The translations under genes were made by a program, and so were the position numbers. Shown here one piece after another: positions 19,750 to 28,794 of a stretch of 64,000 bases of DNA (the stretch's first letter is position 1; every line of letters starts with the position of its first letter). A model generated the notes under the pieces. The model had not been told where the DNA came from. It did not search any database and was given only the letters and a program-made list of their open reading frames with translations. Source of the DNA: Streptomyces sp. NBC_01446 (GTDB lineage Bacteria > Actinomycetota > Actinomycetes > Streptomycetales > Streptomycetaceae); assembly GCF_026340095.1 (NCBI RefSeq), contig NZ_JAPEPO010000003.1, forward strand, positions 248,001-312,000, given 5' to 3'.

Positions 19750-20295
19750 CCGGCCAGAGCGAGCGCCGCGGGCCGCCGGGTGGTCGGAATGGGAAAGGGT
19801 GTAGCGGCCTTCGGACATGAGGTGGAGGGGGGTGTTGGCGGCGGGACAACTTCTTCCAGGCTCCGGCCAGGACGTAGGCCTCCCAGCTGCATGCGTACCC
19901 GGGCGCTGGGTGAGTTGCCGGTGACGAGTTCGGCCAGGTGGCGGGCGGTGAGGTGAGTCTGCTCGAGCGGTTCCAGGCGTTGGACGGCGGAGCCGAGGTC
20001 GGTGGCGAGGGTGGTGAGAGCCTGGCTGCGGGTATGCGCGGCGCTGGCGGCGGCCGCCTCGGCGTGCTGGTCGTCCGCGGCCGCCCGTGCGGCCGTGGCT
20101 GTGTCGAGGTCGACGCAGGGCTGCACGGCGGCTTGCTGCAGTTCGGGATTGTCAAGGACTGCGGTGTGCGCGGCGCAGGCCTGGCGCCACCGGGTGATCT
20201 CTTCTTCGATGGCGCGCAGCTCTTCGTCTTTGAGTAGGGCCTGCTGGGCGAGTGCCAGGGTGTCGAAGCCCTGACTCTTGGCGGCGAGGGTGGCC
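19750..20295 (-). pseudogene. SbcC-like AAA ATPase, C-terminal region, multiply frameshifted
   Basis: An Ala/Glu-rich coiled-coil stretch (DEELRAIEEEITRWRQACAA to EQTHLTARHLAELVTGN) leads into ARVRMQLG. The continuation YVLAG, LEEVV and SEGRYTLSHS is then found spread over other frames, as in the coiled-coil/ATPase junction of SbcC. At least two frameshifts are present, and the ATPase head is lost at the fusion with the vWA fragment. Confidence 0.65.
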
Positions 20296-20531
20296 CATCG
20301 CCCTGTGCGCCACGCACGACGAACCGCCAGGACCTATGCGTGCACTGAAAAAAGCCTGATCCGTGTGGGCTCACCCACGACAGAGCTCGCCCCTCTCTGT
20401 CAAAGTAGATCGCATGGTCGTGTCTTGGAGCGAACCGACAGCGCGTGGCGTCGAACGGCTCCACGGCGCCGGCCGCCCTGAGCGCAGGGCGGCCGCCGAC
20501 AGGCGGCTCGCTGCCGGACGCCACTCGCCCG

Positions 20532-21140
20532 GCCGGCGGTGGACTTGATGGCCGCGCTCGAGGAGTCGGTGCGAGCCGCACGCGCGCACCAAGACGGCGA
20601 CTGAGCGGCCGGCGGGACGGCTCGGCGGTACCGCCGGGGGTGGGTGCTGTGGTTCTTTGACCGGTGTCGTCGGCGGAAAAGGCGTTGTCGTTGAGCACAG
20701 ACAGCAGTGACCGGCCGGGGGCTTCTCGCGCGCCCGGAGAGCCACGCAGGCCGGCCCTCGGCCGGTGGTCTGTGCTGGGAACTGCCGGAGCTACATCGGG
20801 TCGATATCCGGCTTGCCCGTACCGCCTGTGTGCTCGCTCTGCTCCTTGAGCTGGCGGGCCTTGTCCTTCAGCTGCTGACGCTCCTGCGGGTCAGTGGCGC
20901 GTTCCGCGGCCTGTTCCAGGTCCTGGATCCGGGCACGCATCTGCTGGGCACGGCCGGACTCGCCTGCAGCGCTCATGATCACTCCTTGGGTGACGGGGGA
21001 AGAGCGGGCCACATCAGCGAAACAGGCCCCGTCACCCTCTGCTTCTCGATCAATCACCCACTGTTATCTACGCAGTTGGGAACGCTCTCGCAGCTTGCGT
21101 GCCGCACCCTGCTCACGTTGCTCCCGCTCAGTGGCCCCGG
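20532..21140. repeat. 600-bp duplication, copy A
   Basis: This stretch is nearly identical to 25643-26250. It carries the last ~20 codons of a Ku gene (VDLMAALEESVRAARAHQDG), the intervening spacer and a complete DUF6381 gene with its upstream region. In copy A the Ku tail is attached to unrelated sequence, so copy B is closer to the ancestral arrangement. Confidence 0.85.
20791..20976 (-). CDS. DUF6381 family small protein (copy A)
   Basis: This 61-residue hydrophilic helical protein starts at ATG 20976 after AAGGAGTGATC. It contains RAQQMRARIQDLEQAAERAT and ends in KPDIDPM. Function is unknown; such small proteins are frequent in Streptomyces accessory regions. It is one of two near-identical copies in the window (the other is at 25902-26087). 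Confidence 0.8.
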   Translation of the reverse strand: MSAAGESGRAQQMRARIQDLEQAAERATDPQERQQLKDKARQLKEQSEHTGGTGKPDIDPM

Positions 21141-21282
21141 TGTCCACGTCAGGAGTTGCGGGTGCCGCGCGCGTTACCACTCAGTGGGTGGGCGTGGTCG
21201 TCAAGGCTTCAGGACCACGGACGGCATGAGCGTGCTCGCCGCCTGAGGACGCCACGTCCCTGGGGCCACACGCCGAGCAGGA

Positions 21283-21882
21283 TCAGGCCGTGGCTTGCCA
21301 TCCGGGTTCCAGGCTGTCGAGGAGGGAGCGGAAGGCGCTGTCGGCCCGTCCCCAGTCGCCGTCCGCCAGAGGGGCGATCAGGAGGCCGAAGCAGGCGTCG
21401 GTCAGGAGAGTGGCCTGCGTCCGGGCCCGGGCCTGGGTCATGCCAAGGTCCCGGAAGACGGAGGTGAGCAGGTCCGTCCATCCGGTGACAAGGTCACGCA
21501 TGACGGGCCCGTAGCGGTCCGGGTGCAGCACGCTGGCACTCATGATCTCGAGGTAGAGCGGGAGTGAGGCGCGTACGTCGGGGGCACTGAACTGTCGCCA
21601 CACCTCCTCCATGAAGCGGCGCAGGCCCGACGGGTCCGTGGGCGAGCCGACGGCCTCCACCAGGTCGCGGCTGCGCAGCAGGGGCCGGCCCTCATAGACG
21701 GAAAGCGCCTCGGCGACCATCCGCTCCTTGGTGCCGAAGTAGTACAGGAGCATGCGGTCACTGGTCCCCAGGGCCCTGGCCAGGGGGCGCAGGGAGAGTT
21801 CCGTGAGCCCGTTGCGCATCACGTACTTACGGACCCGGTCGAGAAGGTCACGTCGCTTGGCCGGATCGGGCGGGCGAGGCAT
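21283..21882 (-). CDS. TetR-family transcriptional regulator
   Basis: This 199-residue regulator starts at ATG 21882; longer in-frame starts run through the operator region. The N-terminal helix-turn-helix (residues 8-55) includes LRPLARALGTSDRMLLYYFG. The ligand domain is divergent. It is transcribed away from the HATPase gene, with an 8+8 bp inverted repeat between them, so it likely represses both. Confidence 0.88.
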   Translation of the reverse strand: MPRPPDPAKRRDLLDRVRKYVMRNGLTELSLRPLARALGTSDRMLLYYFGTKERMVAEALSVYEGRPLLRSRDLVEAVGSPTDPSGLRRFMEEVWRQFSAPDVRASLPLYLEIMSASVLHPDRYGPVMRDLVTGWTDLLTSVFRDLGMTQARARTQATLLTDACFGLLIAPLADGDWGRADSAFRSLLDSLEPGWQATA

Positions 21883-21980
21883 GCAGGCTCCCAGATGTGT
21901 TAAGGCGGCGACACTACGGCTGTCCGTTTTACGTCTTTTATATAGATCTTTACCGTAGCAGGCATTACGTGTATATTTGC

Positions 21981-21998
21981 GTGTAGCACCTGCTACAC
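21981..21998. promoter_or_regulatory. TetR operator, perfect inverted repeat
   Basis: GTGTAGCA-CC-TGCTACAC is an 18-bp perfect palindrome in the 188-bp AT-richer divergent region. A partial match (GTAGCAGG) lies about 25 bp closer to the TetR gene. Confidence 0.7.
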
Positions 21999-22070
21999 GA
22001 ACCGGGCGTCGCACCCGGCCGGCGTACACAGGCGGACCGTCCGCCGCAGGCTCAGAAGGGACTGATCCCC

Positions 22071-22646
22071 ATGGCCATCCAGGCCATCGGCCGCTCTGCC
22101 GCCTCCCGCCGAGGAGACCGGTCCTCTCGCGCCGCCGCACCCTCGTGGGCTGCCAGGCAGTGGGCTCTGTGGTCCCGCATGCTGGCACCACTGAAACCGC
22201 TGGACGCGCCCCGTGGCCGCGCCACCGCCTGGGACGCCTCCTGGCCCCTGCAACGAGAACTGACCTCGGCGAGCCGAGCCCGGCATCTGGTGACCGCGCA
22301 GCTGGACGACTGGGCCCTGGACGAACTGGTCGACACCGCCGAGCTCCTGGTCAGCGAACTGGTCACCAACGCCCTGCGTCACACCCAGGGCCCGCTCAGG
22401 CTCAACCTGCGCCTGCGCCACTCTCGCCTGCTGTGCGAGGTCGAGGACACCGAGCCCGCCGGCCCCGTACGCAACGTCATCGACCTGGACGCGGAAGGCG
22501 GCCGCGGCACCGAACTCCTCGACCTGCTCGCGGATGCCTGGGGCAACATTCGGACAGCAACCGGCAAAACCATCTGGTTCGAATTGCAAGCCGAGGACCG
22601 GCATCGGACTGAGAGAGGGGCAAGGAGTGTGATGACGGCAGCCTGA
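22071..22646 (+). CDS. ATP-binding HATPase_c protein (RsbW/anti-sigma kinase-like)
   Basis: This 191-residue protein has a Bergerat-fold core: N box LLVSELVTNALRHTQG (residues 92-107) and a GRGTELL G-box near 145. The N-terminal 60 residues are extra and basic. Streptomyces encodes many such RsbW-like kinases, which bind or phosphorylate STAS partners and sigma factors. No partner gene lies next to it. Confidence 0.82.
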   Translation: MAIQAIGRSAASRRGDRSSRAAAPSWAARQWALWSRMLAPLKPLDAPRGRATAWDASWPLQRELTSASRARHLVTAQLDDWALDELVDTAELLVSELVTNALRHTQGPLRLNLRLRHSRLLCEVEDTEPAGPVRNVIDLDAEGGRGTELLDLLADAWGNIRTATGKTIWFELQAEDRHRTERGARSVMTAA

Positions 22647-22798
22647 AGGGGCCCTTGCCTCGCTGTCCTGGGTCGCCGGAAGGTGCGGCGGACCGCCCGC
22701 CTGCCTGGGCACCTGTCCGAGCGCGGCTCCATGCGCGGAAGGGGCCTGGCTATCCGGCACCGCGGCCGATTCGTGCTGAGCAGGCGATCGTCTCCTTC

Positions 22799-24118
22799 TC
22801 AGGGTTGGCTCGGCACCAACGGGCCGGCGGCGGGGTCCCTCTCCGTCGCCGGCTCCGCGTAGGACGGCAGTTCGCGCATCCGGCGCAGCGGCGACAGGAA
22901 AACGGGCAGGAAGGTGAGTGACTGGCCGACCGCCCCGGCCAGCAGCGTGCCGCGGACGCCGATCGTCGAGCCGAGCAGGCCGCCGAGCAGCGCCCCGACG
23001 GGCATCGTGCCCCAGACCAGGAACCGCATCGTCGCGTTCATCCGGCCGAGCAGCCCAGGCGGGCACAGCGCCTGCCGGAAGCTGACCTGGTTGATGTTGT
23101 AGACCACGATGCCCATCCACATCGCGATCTGCGCCACCGCGAGCAGCCCCACCGTCCAGTCGCGCTGCACGAACGGGGTGACCAGCGCGCACGGTCCGGC
23201 GACCGCGCTCGCGATCCAGATGGCCGGGCCCTGGCCGACCTTCGCGGCGAATCGTCCGGCCGCCAGCGCACCGATCAGGCCACCCACCGCCGCGGTCGAG
23301 GTGAGCAGGCCGATGACGCCCGGCGAGAGCCGCAGTTGGCGGGCGAGCAGCACGTAGAAGACGGCGGAGACCACCGAACCGAAGAGATTCGCGGAGCTGG
23401 TGCACATGGCGATGGCGCGGAGCATCCGGTTGCCGAGCACGAACCGCAGACCGTCGCGGATCTCCCGGAGCAGGTTGGAATCGGGGCTGCGCTCGGGGCG
23501 CGGCGGCCGGACCTCGATCCGCATCACCCACGCGGCCGACCACAGGAAGCTCACCGCGTCGACGAGCACCGCGTAGGGCGCGGTGAGCGCCTGGATCAGC
23601 GCGCCGCCGAGGCTCGGGCCCGCGATCTGGCTGACCGACTCGCTGGCCTGGAGCTTCGCGTTGCCCTCGACCAGCAGCTCCCGGTCGATCAGCTGGGGCA
23701 GGTAGGACTGGTAAGCCACGTCGAAGAAGACCGTGCTCACCCCGGTGGCGAGCGCGACCACGTACAACTGCTCGATCGTCAGCACGCCGAGGAGCTGAGC
23801 CACCGGAACCCAGGCCAGCAGGGCGGCCCGAACCAGGTTGTTGACGATCAGCACCCAGCGGAAGCGCATCCGCTCCACCCATGCGCCGGCCGGCAAGCCC
23901 ACTGCCACGAACGCCGCGGTCTCGCACGCCGCCAGCACCCCGACCTGCCAGGTGCTGGCGTGCAGCACCAGGATGGCGACGAGAGGAAGCGCCAACTGGC
24001 TGACCATTGTCCCGAACTGACTGACCGTCTCACCGACCCACAGTCGACGGAAGTCGGCGTGCCGCCACAGTCCGCCGCGGTTAGCCGGTCGGTCGGGCGA
24101 GGGCTCGGGAGCAGTCAT
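22799..24118 (-). CDS. MFS transporter (EntS/MFS_3 type exporter)
   Basis: This is a 439-residue membrane protein with 10-12 hydrophobic segments. It opens with LWRHADFRRLWVGETVSQFG and has GLPAGAWVERMRFRWVLI after the second helix, as in MFS_3 drug/siderophore exporters. It is divergent from the ArsR-type gene, with a shared operator in the 72-bp gap. That suggests ligand-induced efflux. Confidence 0.9.
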   Translation of the reverse strand: MTAPEPSPDRPANRGGLWRHADFRRLWVGETVSQFGTMVSQLALPLVAILVLHASTWQVGVLAACETAAFVAVGLPAGAWVERMRFRWVLIVNNLVRAALLAWVPVAQLLGVLTIEQLYVVALATGVSTVFFDVAYQSYLPQLIDRELLVEGNAKLQASESVSQIAGPSLGGALIQALTAPYAVLVDAVSFLWSAAWVMRIEVRPPRPERSPDSNLLREIRDGLRFVLGNRMLRAIAMCTSSANLFGSVVSAVFYVLLARQLRLSPGVIGLLTSTAAVGGLIGALAAGRFAAKVGQGPAIWIASAVAGPCALVTPFVQRDWTVGLLAVAQIAMWMGIVVYNINQVSFRQALCPPGLLGRMNATMRFLVWGTMPVGALLGGLLGSTIGVRGTLLAGAVGQSLTFLPVFLSPLRRMRELPSYAEPATERDPAAGPLVPSQP

Positions 24119-24136
24119 GGGAAACTACCGTGGAAG

Positions 24137-24160
24137 AGTGATTGGGTTTTGTCAATCACT
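24137..24160. promoter_or_regulatory. ArsR-type operator between MFS and regulator genes
   Basis: AGTGATTG and CAATCACT are perfect 8-bp arms separated by 8 bp, centred in the 72-bp divergent intergenic region. Confidence 0.75.
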
Positions 24161-24190
24161 TGTCCTCTCGGCTTCAGTAGGCTGCTGACC

Positions 24191-24688
24191 ATGACCGAAC
24201 GCCGGCCCGTGACCGACGCGGAGGCGAAGGCACTCGCCTCCGCGCTCCGCCTGCGTATCCTGCGCATCTGCCTCGGCGAGGCGCGCACCAACAAGGAGAT
24301 CGCGGCAATCCTCGGCCGCGATCCCGCCAGCGTGCTGCACCACACCAGGACGCTGGTGCGCACCGGTTTTCTGAGGGCCCAGGAGGAGCGAAGCGGCACA
24401 CGCGGCGCACGGGAGATCCCCTATCTGGCGACGCGGAAATCCTGGCAGCTCGACGCGGCCGCGCACGACCGGTCGATGCTCGACGCGTTCCTGGAGGAAC
24501 TGGCGCTCGCACCTGCGGCCGAGGTCGACAGTACCCGGCTCGGGCTGCGCCTGCCGCCGACGGAGATGGAGGAGTTCCAGACCCGGCTCCGAGCCCTGCT
24601 CGAGGAGTTCGCCGCCCGCCCGGACGACCCGACCGCGCCCGCCTGGTCACTCTTCGTGGTGGTGCACCCCGACCCGAATCGGTCCTGA
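24191..24688 (+). CDS. ArsR-family winged-helix regulator
   Basis: This 165-residue protein starts at ATG 24191. Its winged helix spans residues 10-80 (ALASALRLRILRICL, TNKEIAAILGRDPASVLHHT). It lacks the Cys pairs of metal-sensing ArsR proteins, so it probably senses an organic ligand. It is paired with the divergent MFS exporter. Confidence 0.87.
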   Translation: MTERRPVTDAEAKALASALRLRILRICLGEARTNKEIAAILGRDPASVLHHTRTLVRTGFLRAQEERSGTRGAREIPYLATRKSWQLDAAAHDRSMLDAFLEELALAPAAEVDSTRLGLRLPPTEMEEFQTRLRALLEEFAARPDDPTAPAWSLFVVVHPDPNRS

Positions 24689-24942
24689 CCGGGCGCGAAT
24701 TCCCGCTCGAGCGAACTCAAGGTCGTCTCGCCCAACGACTTCACCTTCCTTGCCCAGGTCGGGGTCCGGCGTCGGAGGCGAGGCCCGCGGTGCCGACGGG
24801 TGCGGGCGCGGGACGCCAGCCGCCGGTGCCGGGGGGCCGCTACTTTGTGGGTCGATCTTCTGGCGAGAACATGGCGGGGCGACCGGGCCCGTCGTCGCCA
24901 TGTTGGCCGAGGTGCACCCTGAGCGGTGGCGATGGACGCTTA

Positions 24943-25715
24943 AGGCATCAGGGCCCTGTGGTCCGGCGTGATCCAGTTCGGGCTGGTCGTGCTGCCCGTG
25001 CAGCTGTTCTCGGCGACCGAGGAGCACCGAGTCCGGCTTCGGGAGATCCATGCCGCGGACAACGGCAGGGTGCAGCACCGGCGGTTCTGCGAGGCCGAGA
25101 ACCGTGAAATCCCGTACGAGGAGGTCGGGCGCGGCTGGGAGCTGCCCGACGGGCGACTGGTGCCGTTGAGCGATGAGGACCTGGCGCGTCTGCCGCTTGT
25201 GACCAGGCACGTGGTGGAGGTTCTCGGCTTCGTGCCCGGGCAGGACATCGATCCGATCTCGTACAGCAGGCCGTATGCGTCGGCCCGGCGACCCGGCGGC
25301 CGACCGGCCGCACGCGCTGCTCGTCGAAGCGCTCGCCCGCACGGGACAGGTCGGCGTGTGCAAGGTCGCCGTCCGCTGTCGGGAACGGATCGCACTGCTG
25401 CGGCCACGCCACGGCATGCTCGTCCTCCAGACGCTGCTCTGGCAGGACGAACTGCGCGATCCGGGAGACCTCGCCCCCTCCGCACCGGTCACCGACCGGG
25501 AGCTGGAACTCGCCGAGGTACTGATGCGCGAACTCACGGGCGTCGAGGTCGAACAGCTCCAAGACGAGTACCAACACGCGCTGGAGCAGCTGGTCGAGGC
25601 GAAGGTGTCCGGCGGCGAGCTGGCCGCGCCGCCTGCGCCGGTGCCGGCGGTGGACTTGATGGCCGCGCTGGAGGAGTCGGTGCGAGCCGCACGCGCACAC
25701 CAGGACGGCGGCTGA
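24943..25715 (+). pseudogene. Ku-like DNA end-binding protein, frameshifted
   Basis: The Ku N-terminus is readable as IRALWSGVIQFGLVVLPVQL, but a TAA lies two codons upstream and no proper start remains. The frame continues to PISYSRPYA near 25270. The rest of the Ku core (ALLVEALARTGQVGVCKVAV to LVEAKVSGGEL) then resumes in another frame and ends VDLMAALEESV...GG at 25715. Ku acts with LigD in end joining; this copy is probably dead unless the shift is a sequencing error. Confidence 0.8.
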
Positions 25716-26250
25716 GCGGCTGGCGGGACCGGCTCGGCGGCACTGCCCGGAGGTGCGGTGCCCCTTTGCCAGCCGGTGCCGTTGGCGGCCAAGGCGCTGT
25801 CGTTGAGCACAGACAGCAGTGACCGGCCGGAGGCCTCTCTCGTGCCCGGAGAGCCACGAAGGCCGGCCACCGGCCGGTGTCTGTGCGTGGAACTGCCGGA
25901 GCTACATCGGGTCGATGTCCGGCTTGCCCGTACCGCCTGCGTGCTCGCTCTGCTCCTTGAGCTGGCGGGCCTTGTCCTTCAGCTGCTGACGCTCCTGCGG
26001 ATCAGTGGCGCGTTCCGCAGCCTGCTCCAGGTCCTGGATCCGGGCACGCATCTGCTGGGCACGACCGGACTCACCTGCAGCGCTCATGATCACTCCTTGG
26101 GTGACGGGGGAAGAGCGGGCCACATCAGAGAAGCAGGCCCTGTCACCCTCTGCAATTCGATCAATCACCCACTGTTATCTATGCAGTTGGAAAGTCCCTC
26201 GCGGAACGGCTTGCCGGGCCCTGCTCACGTTGTGGGGTGCTCTCTCAGTG
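25643..26250. repeat. 600-bp duplication, copy B
   Basis: Matches 20532-21140 over about 600 bp with scattered substitutions. It includes the Ku 3' end, the DUF6381 gene and the sequence before it. This copy is joined to the rest of the Ku relic. Confidence 0.85.
25902..26087 (-). CDS. DUF6381 family small protein (copy B)
   Basis: This 61-residue protein differs from copy A at about one position (EHAGGTG instead of EHTGGTG). It has the same AAGGAGTGATC leader and start at 26087. Function is unknown. It is convergent with the Ku relic. Confidence 0.8.
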   Translation of the reverse strand: MSAAGESGRAQQMRARIQDLEQAAERATDPQERQQLKDKARQLKEQSEHAGGTGKPDIDPM

Positions 26251-26560
26251 GCTCCGGTCCCATGGGATCGGGTACGAGAGCGTCGGCGCCGGCCGGGGCC
26301 GCGGCCTGTCCCAGTCCGCGAACTTCACCGGATACACGGCCGACGACCGAGGTCGGGGCACCTGCTTCCCGGAGCCGTCTGCACTGCCGCTCCCCGTGGT
26401 GCCGGCAAAAACAACGACCACCAAGGCGACGGTCGCCAGGACACTCATCTCCCGCCGCGCGCCGGCCGCCCATCGCGAGTGCTCCCGGACCTCGTGCCGT
26501 CCGCCCGTACGTACTCCCTCACGCGCACCACTGGCTGCTCCCCCGTCCACCCGGCGCGCC
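26245..26560 (-). pseudogene. small membrane/secreted protein, copy 1 (frameshift in the N-terminal part)
   Basis: The readable order is VREYVRADGT, a one-base shift, VREHSRWAAGARREMS, a hydrophobic helix (VLATVALVVVVFAG), then a tail with YPVKFADWDRPRPRPAPTLS. The shift is caused by one missing base relative to copy 2 (ACGAGGTC against ACGAAGGTC). In copy 2 the N-terminal part is in frame. Function unknown. Confidence 0.6.
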
Positions 26561-26669
26561 CCTCGCGCACGGGACCCACCAGGAAAGCAGCCACCACTGA
26601 CATTGATGGTGGTACTCAGGTTCCGATGGTCGTGACCCTGCCACTGACTGACGTCCTGCTGGACTGTGC
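26255..26669. repeat. 415-bp duplication, copy 1
   Basis: High identity to 43278-43700. It spans the small YPVKFADW gene and about 100 bp of its upstream region. Identity stops abruptly at CTGCTGGACTGT; in the other copy this point is followed by the IS110 left end. Confidence 0.8.
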
Positions 26670-26796
26670 CATGGATGCGGCCTCCAGGCTCTGCGCGGGT
26701 CGGAACGACGCCGAGACCAAGTTCCTCGTGGCGCTGGCTCGCGGCTGAGCGATGGGCGTTTGAGTCGGGCAGCCGGGGTTCGCGACCGCCCTCTCA

Positions 26797-26850
26797 ATCG
26801 AACAACATCGACAACTTCCGCGACTGCTCCCCAAGATCTGTGCCAGAACC
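26797..26850. mobile_element. isolated ISL3-type terminal repeat
   Basis: The stretch from CAATCGAACA to CTCCCCAAGATCTGTGCCAG matches the ends of the ISL3 element at 51430-52609, but no transposase accompanies it. Similarity stops at AGAACC; the outermost bases seen in the full element are missing. Confidence 0.6.
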
Positions 26851-26938
26851 GGAGCTGTCGCCGGGCGCCCCGTCTGATCAGGCACCCGTGGCAGCCTGGG
26901 TGTGGGGCGACCAGCTGGAGTCCGGGAGCGGTCACGCG

Positions 26939-27400
26939 TCAGGGCCACCTCATCGGGTAACCCTGACGGGGTGCCGGTTCTGAGTGGGTCGTCTCCGTGA
27001 AGTTCTGGTTGGCGGTGTTGGTGCCACCGGGGCTGTTGATGTTGTTGTTGGTGCTGATGTTGTTGAACGTCGTGAAGGTGCCGTTGAGGTTGATGGGGAG
27101 GAGTGATCCCCCGCCCCCGTTGCCCCCGTTGCCCCCGTTGCCCCCGTTTCCTCCGTTGCCCCCGCTAGAAGTTCCGCCGGTGACGGTGGTCGAGTCGTTG
27201 TCGGAGCCCGAAGGGCCGCCGCCGCCGGAGACGCTGGCGGTGTTGGTGAAGGTGCAGGGCGCGCTGGTGGTGACGTTGGCGGTGATCGCGGGGTAGCTGG
27301 CGCCTGCCGCCAGCGCGTCGCTGCGTGTGCAGGTCACCGTCCGCCCAGAGATGCCGCAGTTCCAGCCGGTGGGGGCCGGGGCGCCGCGCAGTGGTCCGGC
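26939..27400 (-). pseudogene. DUF11-repeat surface protein fragment
   Basis: The minus strand reads APTGWNCGISGRTVTCTRSD, LAAGASYPAITANV and TNTASVSGGG, which is one DUF11-type extracellular repeat. It is followed by Asp-Ser-Thr, then a Gly-Gly-Asn run encoded by CCCCCGTTG units, and an Asn/Thr-rich tail. The 5' end is missing: an in-frame stop precedes the repeat next to the cold-shock gene. It is a relic of a larger wall or spore-surface protein. Confidence 0.6.
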
Positions 27401-27410
27401 CCCGCGCCGG

Positions 27411-27614
27411 TTAACGCTTCACGACGTTCTCCGCCTGGGGCCCCTTGGGCCCCTGAGTCACCTCGTACTCGACCGCGTCGTTCTCGAGCAGCTCCCTGTA
27501 ACCGGTGGTCTGGATGGCGGAGTAGTGGACGAACACGTCCGGGCTGCCATCATCCGGCGCGATGAAGCCGAAGCCCTTTTCCGCGTTGAACCACTTGACC
27601 TTGCCAGTCGCCAT
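27411..27614 (-). CDS. cold-shock protein (CspA family)
   Basis: This 67-residue OB-fold protein starts at ATG 27614. It has RNP1 KGFGFI and RNP2 VFVHYSAI, and begins MATGKVKWFNAEKGFGFI. It binds single-stranded RNA/DNA as a chaperone. The 5' leader (27615-27660) is AT-richer than its surroundings, as is common for Csp mRNAs. A diverged paralogue is at 42963. Confidence 0.95.
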   Translation of the reverse strand: MATGKVKWFNAEKGFGFIAPDDGSPDVFVHYSAIQTTGYRELLENDAVEYEVTQGPKGPQAENVVKR

Positions 27615-27774
27615 GCTGTTCTCCTCCAGAGTTGTTCGGCGACAACTTACCGCCCCATAGCTCCCTATATAGCCCGACGCGGCATGAATCGCGCCGGTAC
27701 GGAGCATGCGCGGTCTCCCCCTCGCCGGCCGGGCGCGCACGACTCAACGCGGTTCGCGTGGGGCGCGACACAAG

Positions 27775-28050
<276 letters not shown>

Positions 28051-28071
28051 CACGACGCCGAGCGCACATAC

Positions 28072-28437
28072 ATGCTGGGCCTGGCCGAGGCGGCAGCCAA
28101 CGAGTGCATCAGGCTGAGCTACGTGATCCACGCGCACTACAAGAAGGGCGTCGGAGATGAGCGAAGCCCAGACGGCCGGGAGTGGCACGCAGAGCTTCAG
28201 CGGATGAACCAAGCTCTGGAGGAGCAGGCGCTCAGGTTCCACGACAAGCAGATACGTGACCTCCTGGACCGGATGCACGCTGAGATCCTGATCCGCGCCG
28301 AGTGGGTCGGAGGCCCAGAGGGCTGGCCGCCGAGGTACATCCAGATCTGTGGAGACATCCGCCTGGTGATGGGGACGGCCCTACGTCGCCAGCCCTTCCC
28401 TACGAGGGTCTGGGAGAACTGTCCCGACCCGGCGTGA
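28072..28437 (+). CDS. hypothetical helical protein, probably 5' truncated
   Basis: The 121-residue frame from ATG 28072 is rich in charged helices (LGLAEAAANECIRLSYVIHA; EEQALRFHDKQIRDLLDRMH), with good codon bias. Similar-looking sequence (HDAERTY) continues a few codons upstream before turning into the Pro-rich fragment, so the start is uncertain. The family is not recognised. Confidence 0.45.
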   Translation: MLGLAEAAANECIRLSYVIHAHYKKGVGDERSPDGREWHAELQRMNQALEEQALRFHDKQIRDLLDRMHAEILIRAEWVGGPEGWPPRYIQICGDIRLVMGTALRRQPFPTRVWENCPDPA

Positions 28438-28558
28438 TGCCCGTCAGCGATGTGCATGCACTTTGAACAGGGTGACCGCGGATAGGACACGGCCCACCAG
28501 CTAAGTGGTCGGCCCCGGAAGTGTTTCGGGGGTTGACCGAGGTATGGGCGGCCTGCCC

Positions 28559-28587
28559 CCCGTCAGACAGGCCCTCCCGTCTGGCGG
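28559..28587 (+). terminator. hairpin upstream of the leader peptide
   Basis: CCGTCAGAC pairs with GTCTGGCGG (one G-T pair) around AGGCCCTCCC. It may terminate upstream transcription. Confidence 0.45.
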
Positions 28588-28683
28588 CTCTGTGATCATG
28601 TGTCAGAGGAAAAGGATGGTCGGACTGATGATCGTTCTGATAGCTTTCCGCTGGCCGTGATCCAGTCCAAGGAGGTGAGACCC

Positions 28684-28743
28684 ATGACCGCAGTACTCGT
28701 ATGGGTGCTCCCTCTTGCCACCACGGTCGGGCGATCTGCGTAA
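28684..28743 (+). CDS. 19-residue putative leader peptide
   Basis: ATG 28684 follows a very strong AAGGAGG site and encodes MTAVLVWVLPLATTVGRSA with stop TAA. A hairpin begins 8 nt after the stop, and the hydrolase start is 51 nt downstream. The layout (strong site, short peptide, hairpin, weak ribosome site for the next gene) resembles translational attenuation as in erm-type resistance genes. The inducer is unknown. Confidence 0.6.
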   Translation: MTAVLVWVLPLATTVGRSA

Positions 28744-28751
28744 GTGTCGCC

Positions 28752-28779
28752 GGGAGCGCCTTGAAACCCAGGCACTCCC
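28752..28779 (+). promoter_or_regulatory. attenuator-like hairpin between leader peptide and hydrolase
   Basis: GGGAGCGCCT pairs with AGGCACTCCC (one mismatch, 8-nt loop). The stem lies between the leader stop and the weak AAAGG ribosome site of the hydrolase. Confidence 0.55.
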
Positions 28780-28794
28780 GAAAGGCCACATGCC

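Noticed and set aside
19145..20698. 517-codon minus frame as one protein
   Set aside because: Only the last ~150 residues are a real domain; the rest crosses SbcC-like relics and the duplicated segment in wrong frames.
27108..27166. CCCCCGTTG repeats as a possible regulatory or CRISPR-like array
   Set aside because: Short imperfect units without spacers; they encode Gly/Asn residues of a surface-protein fragment.
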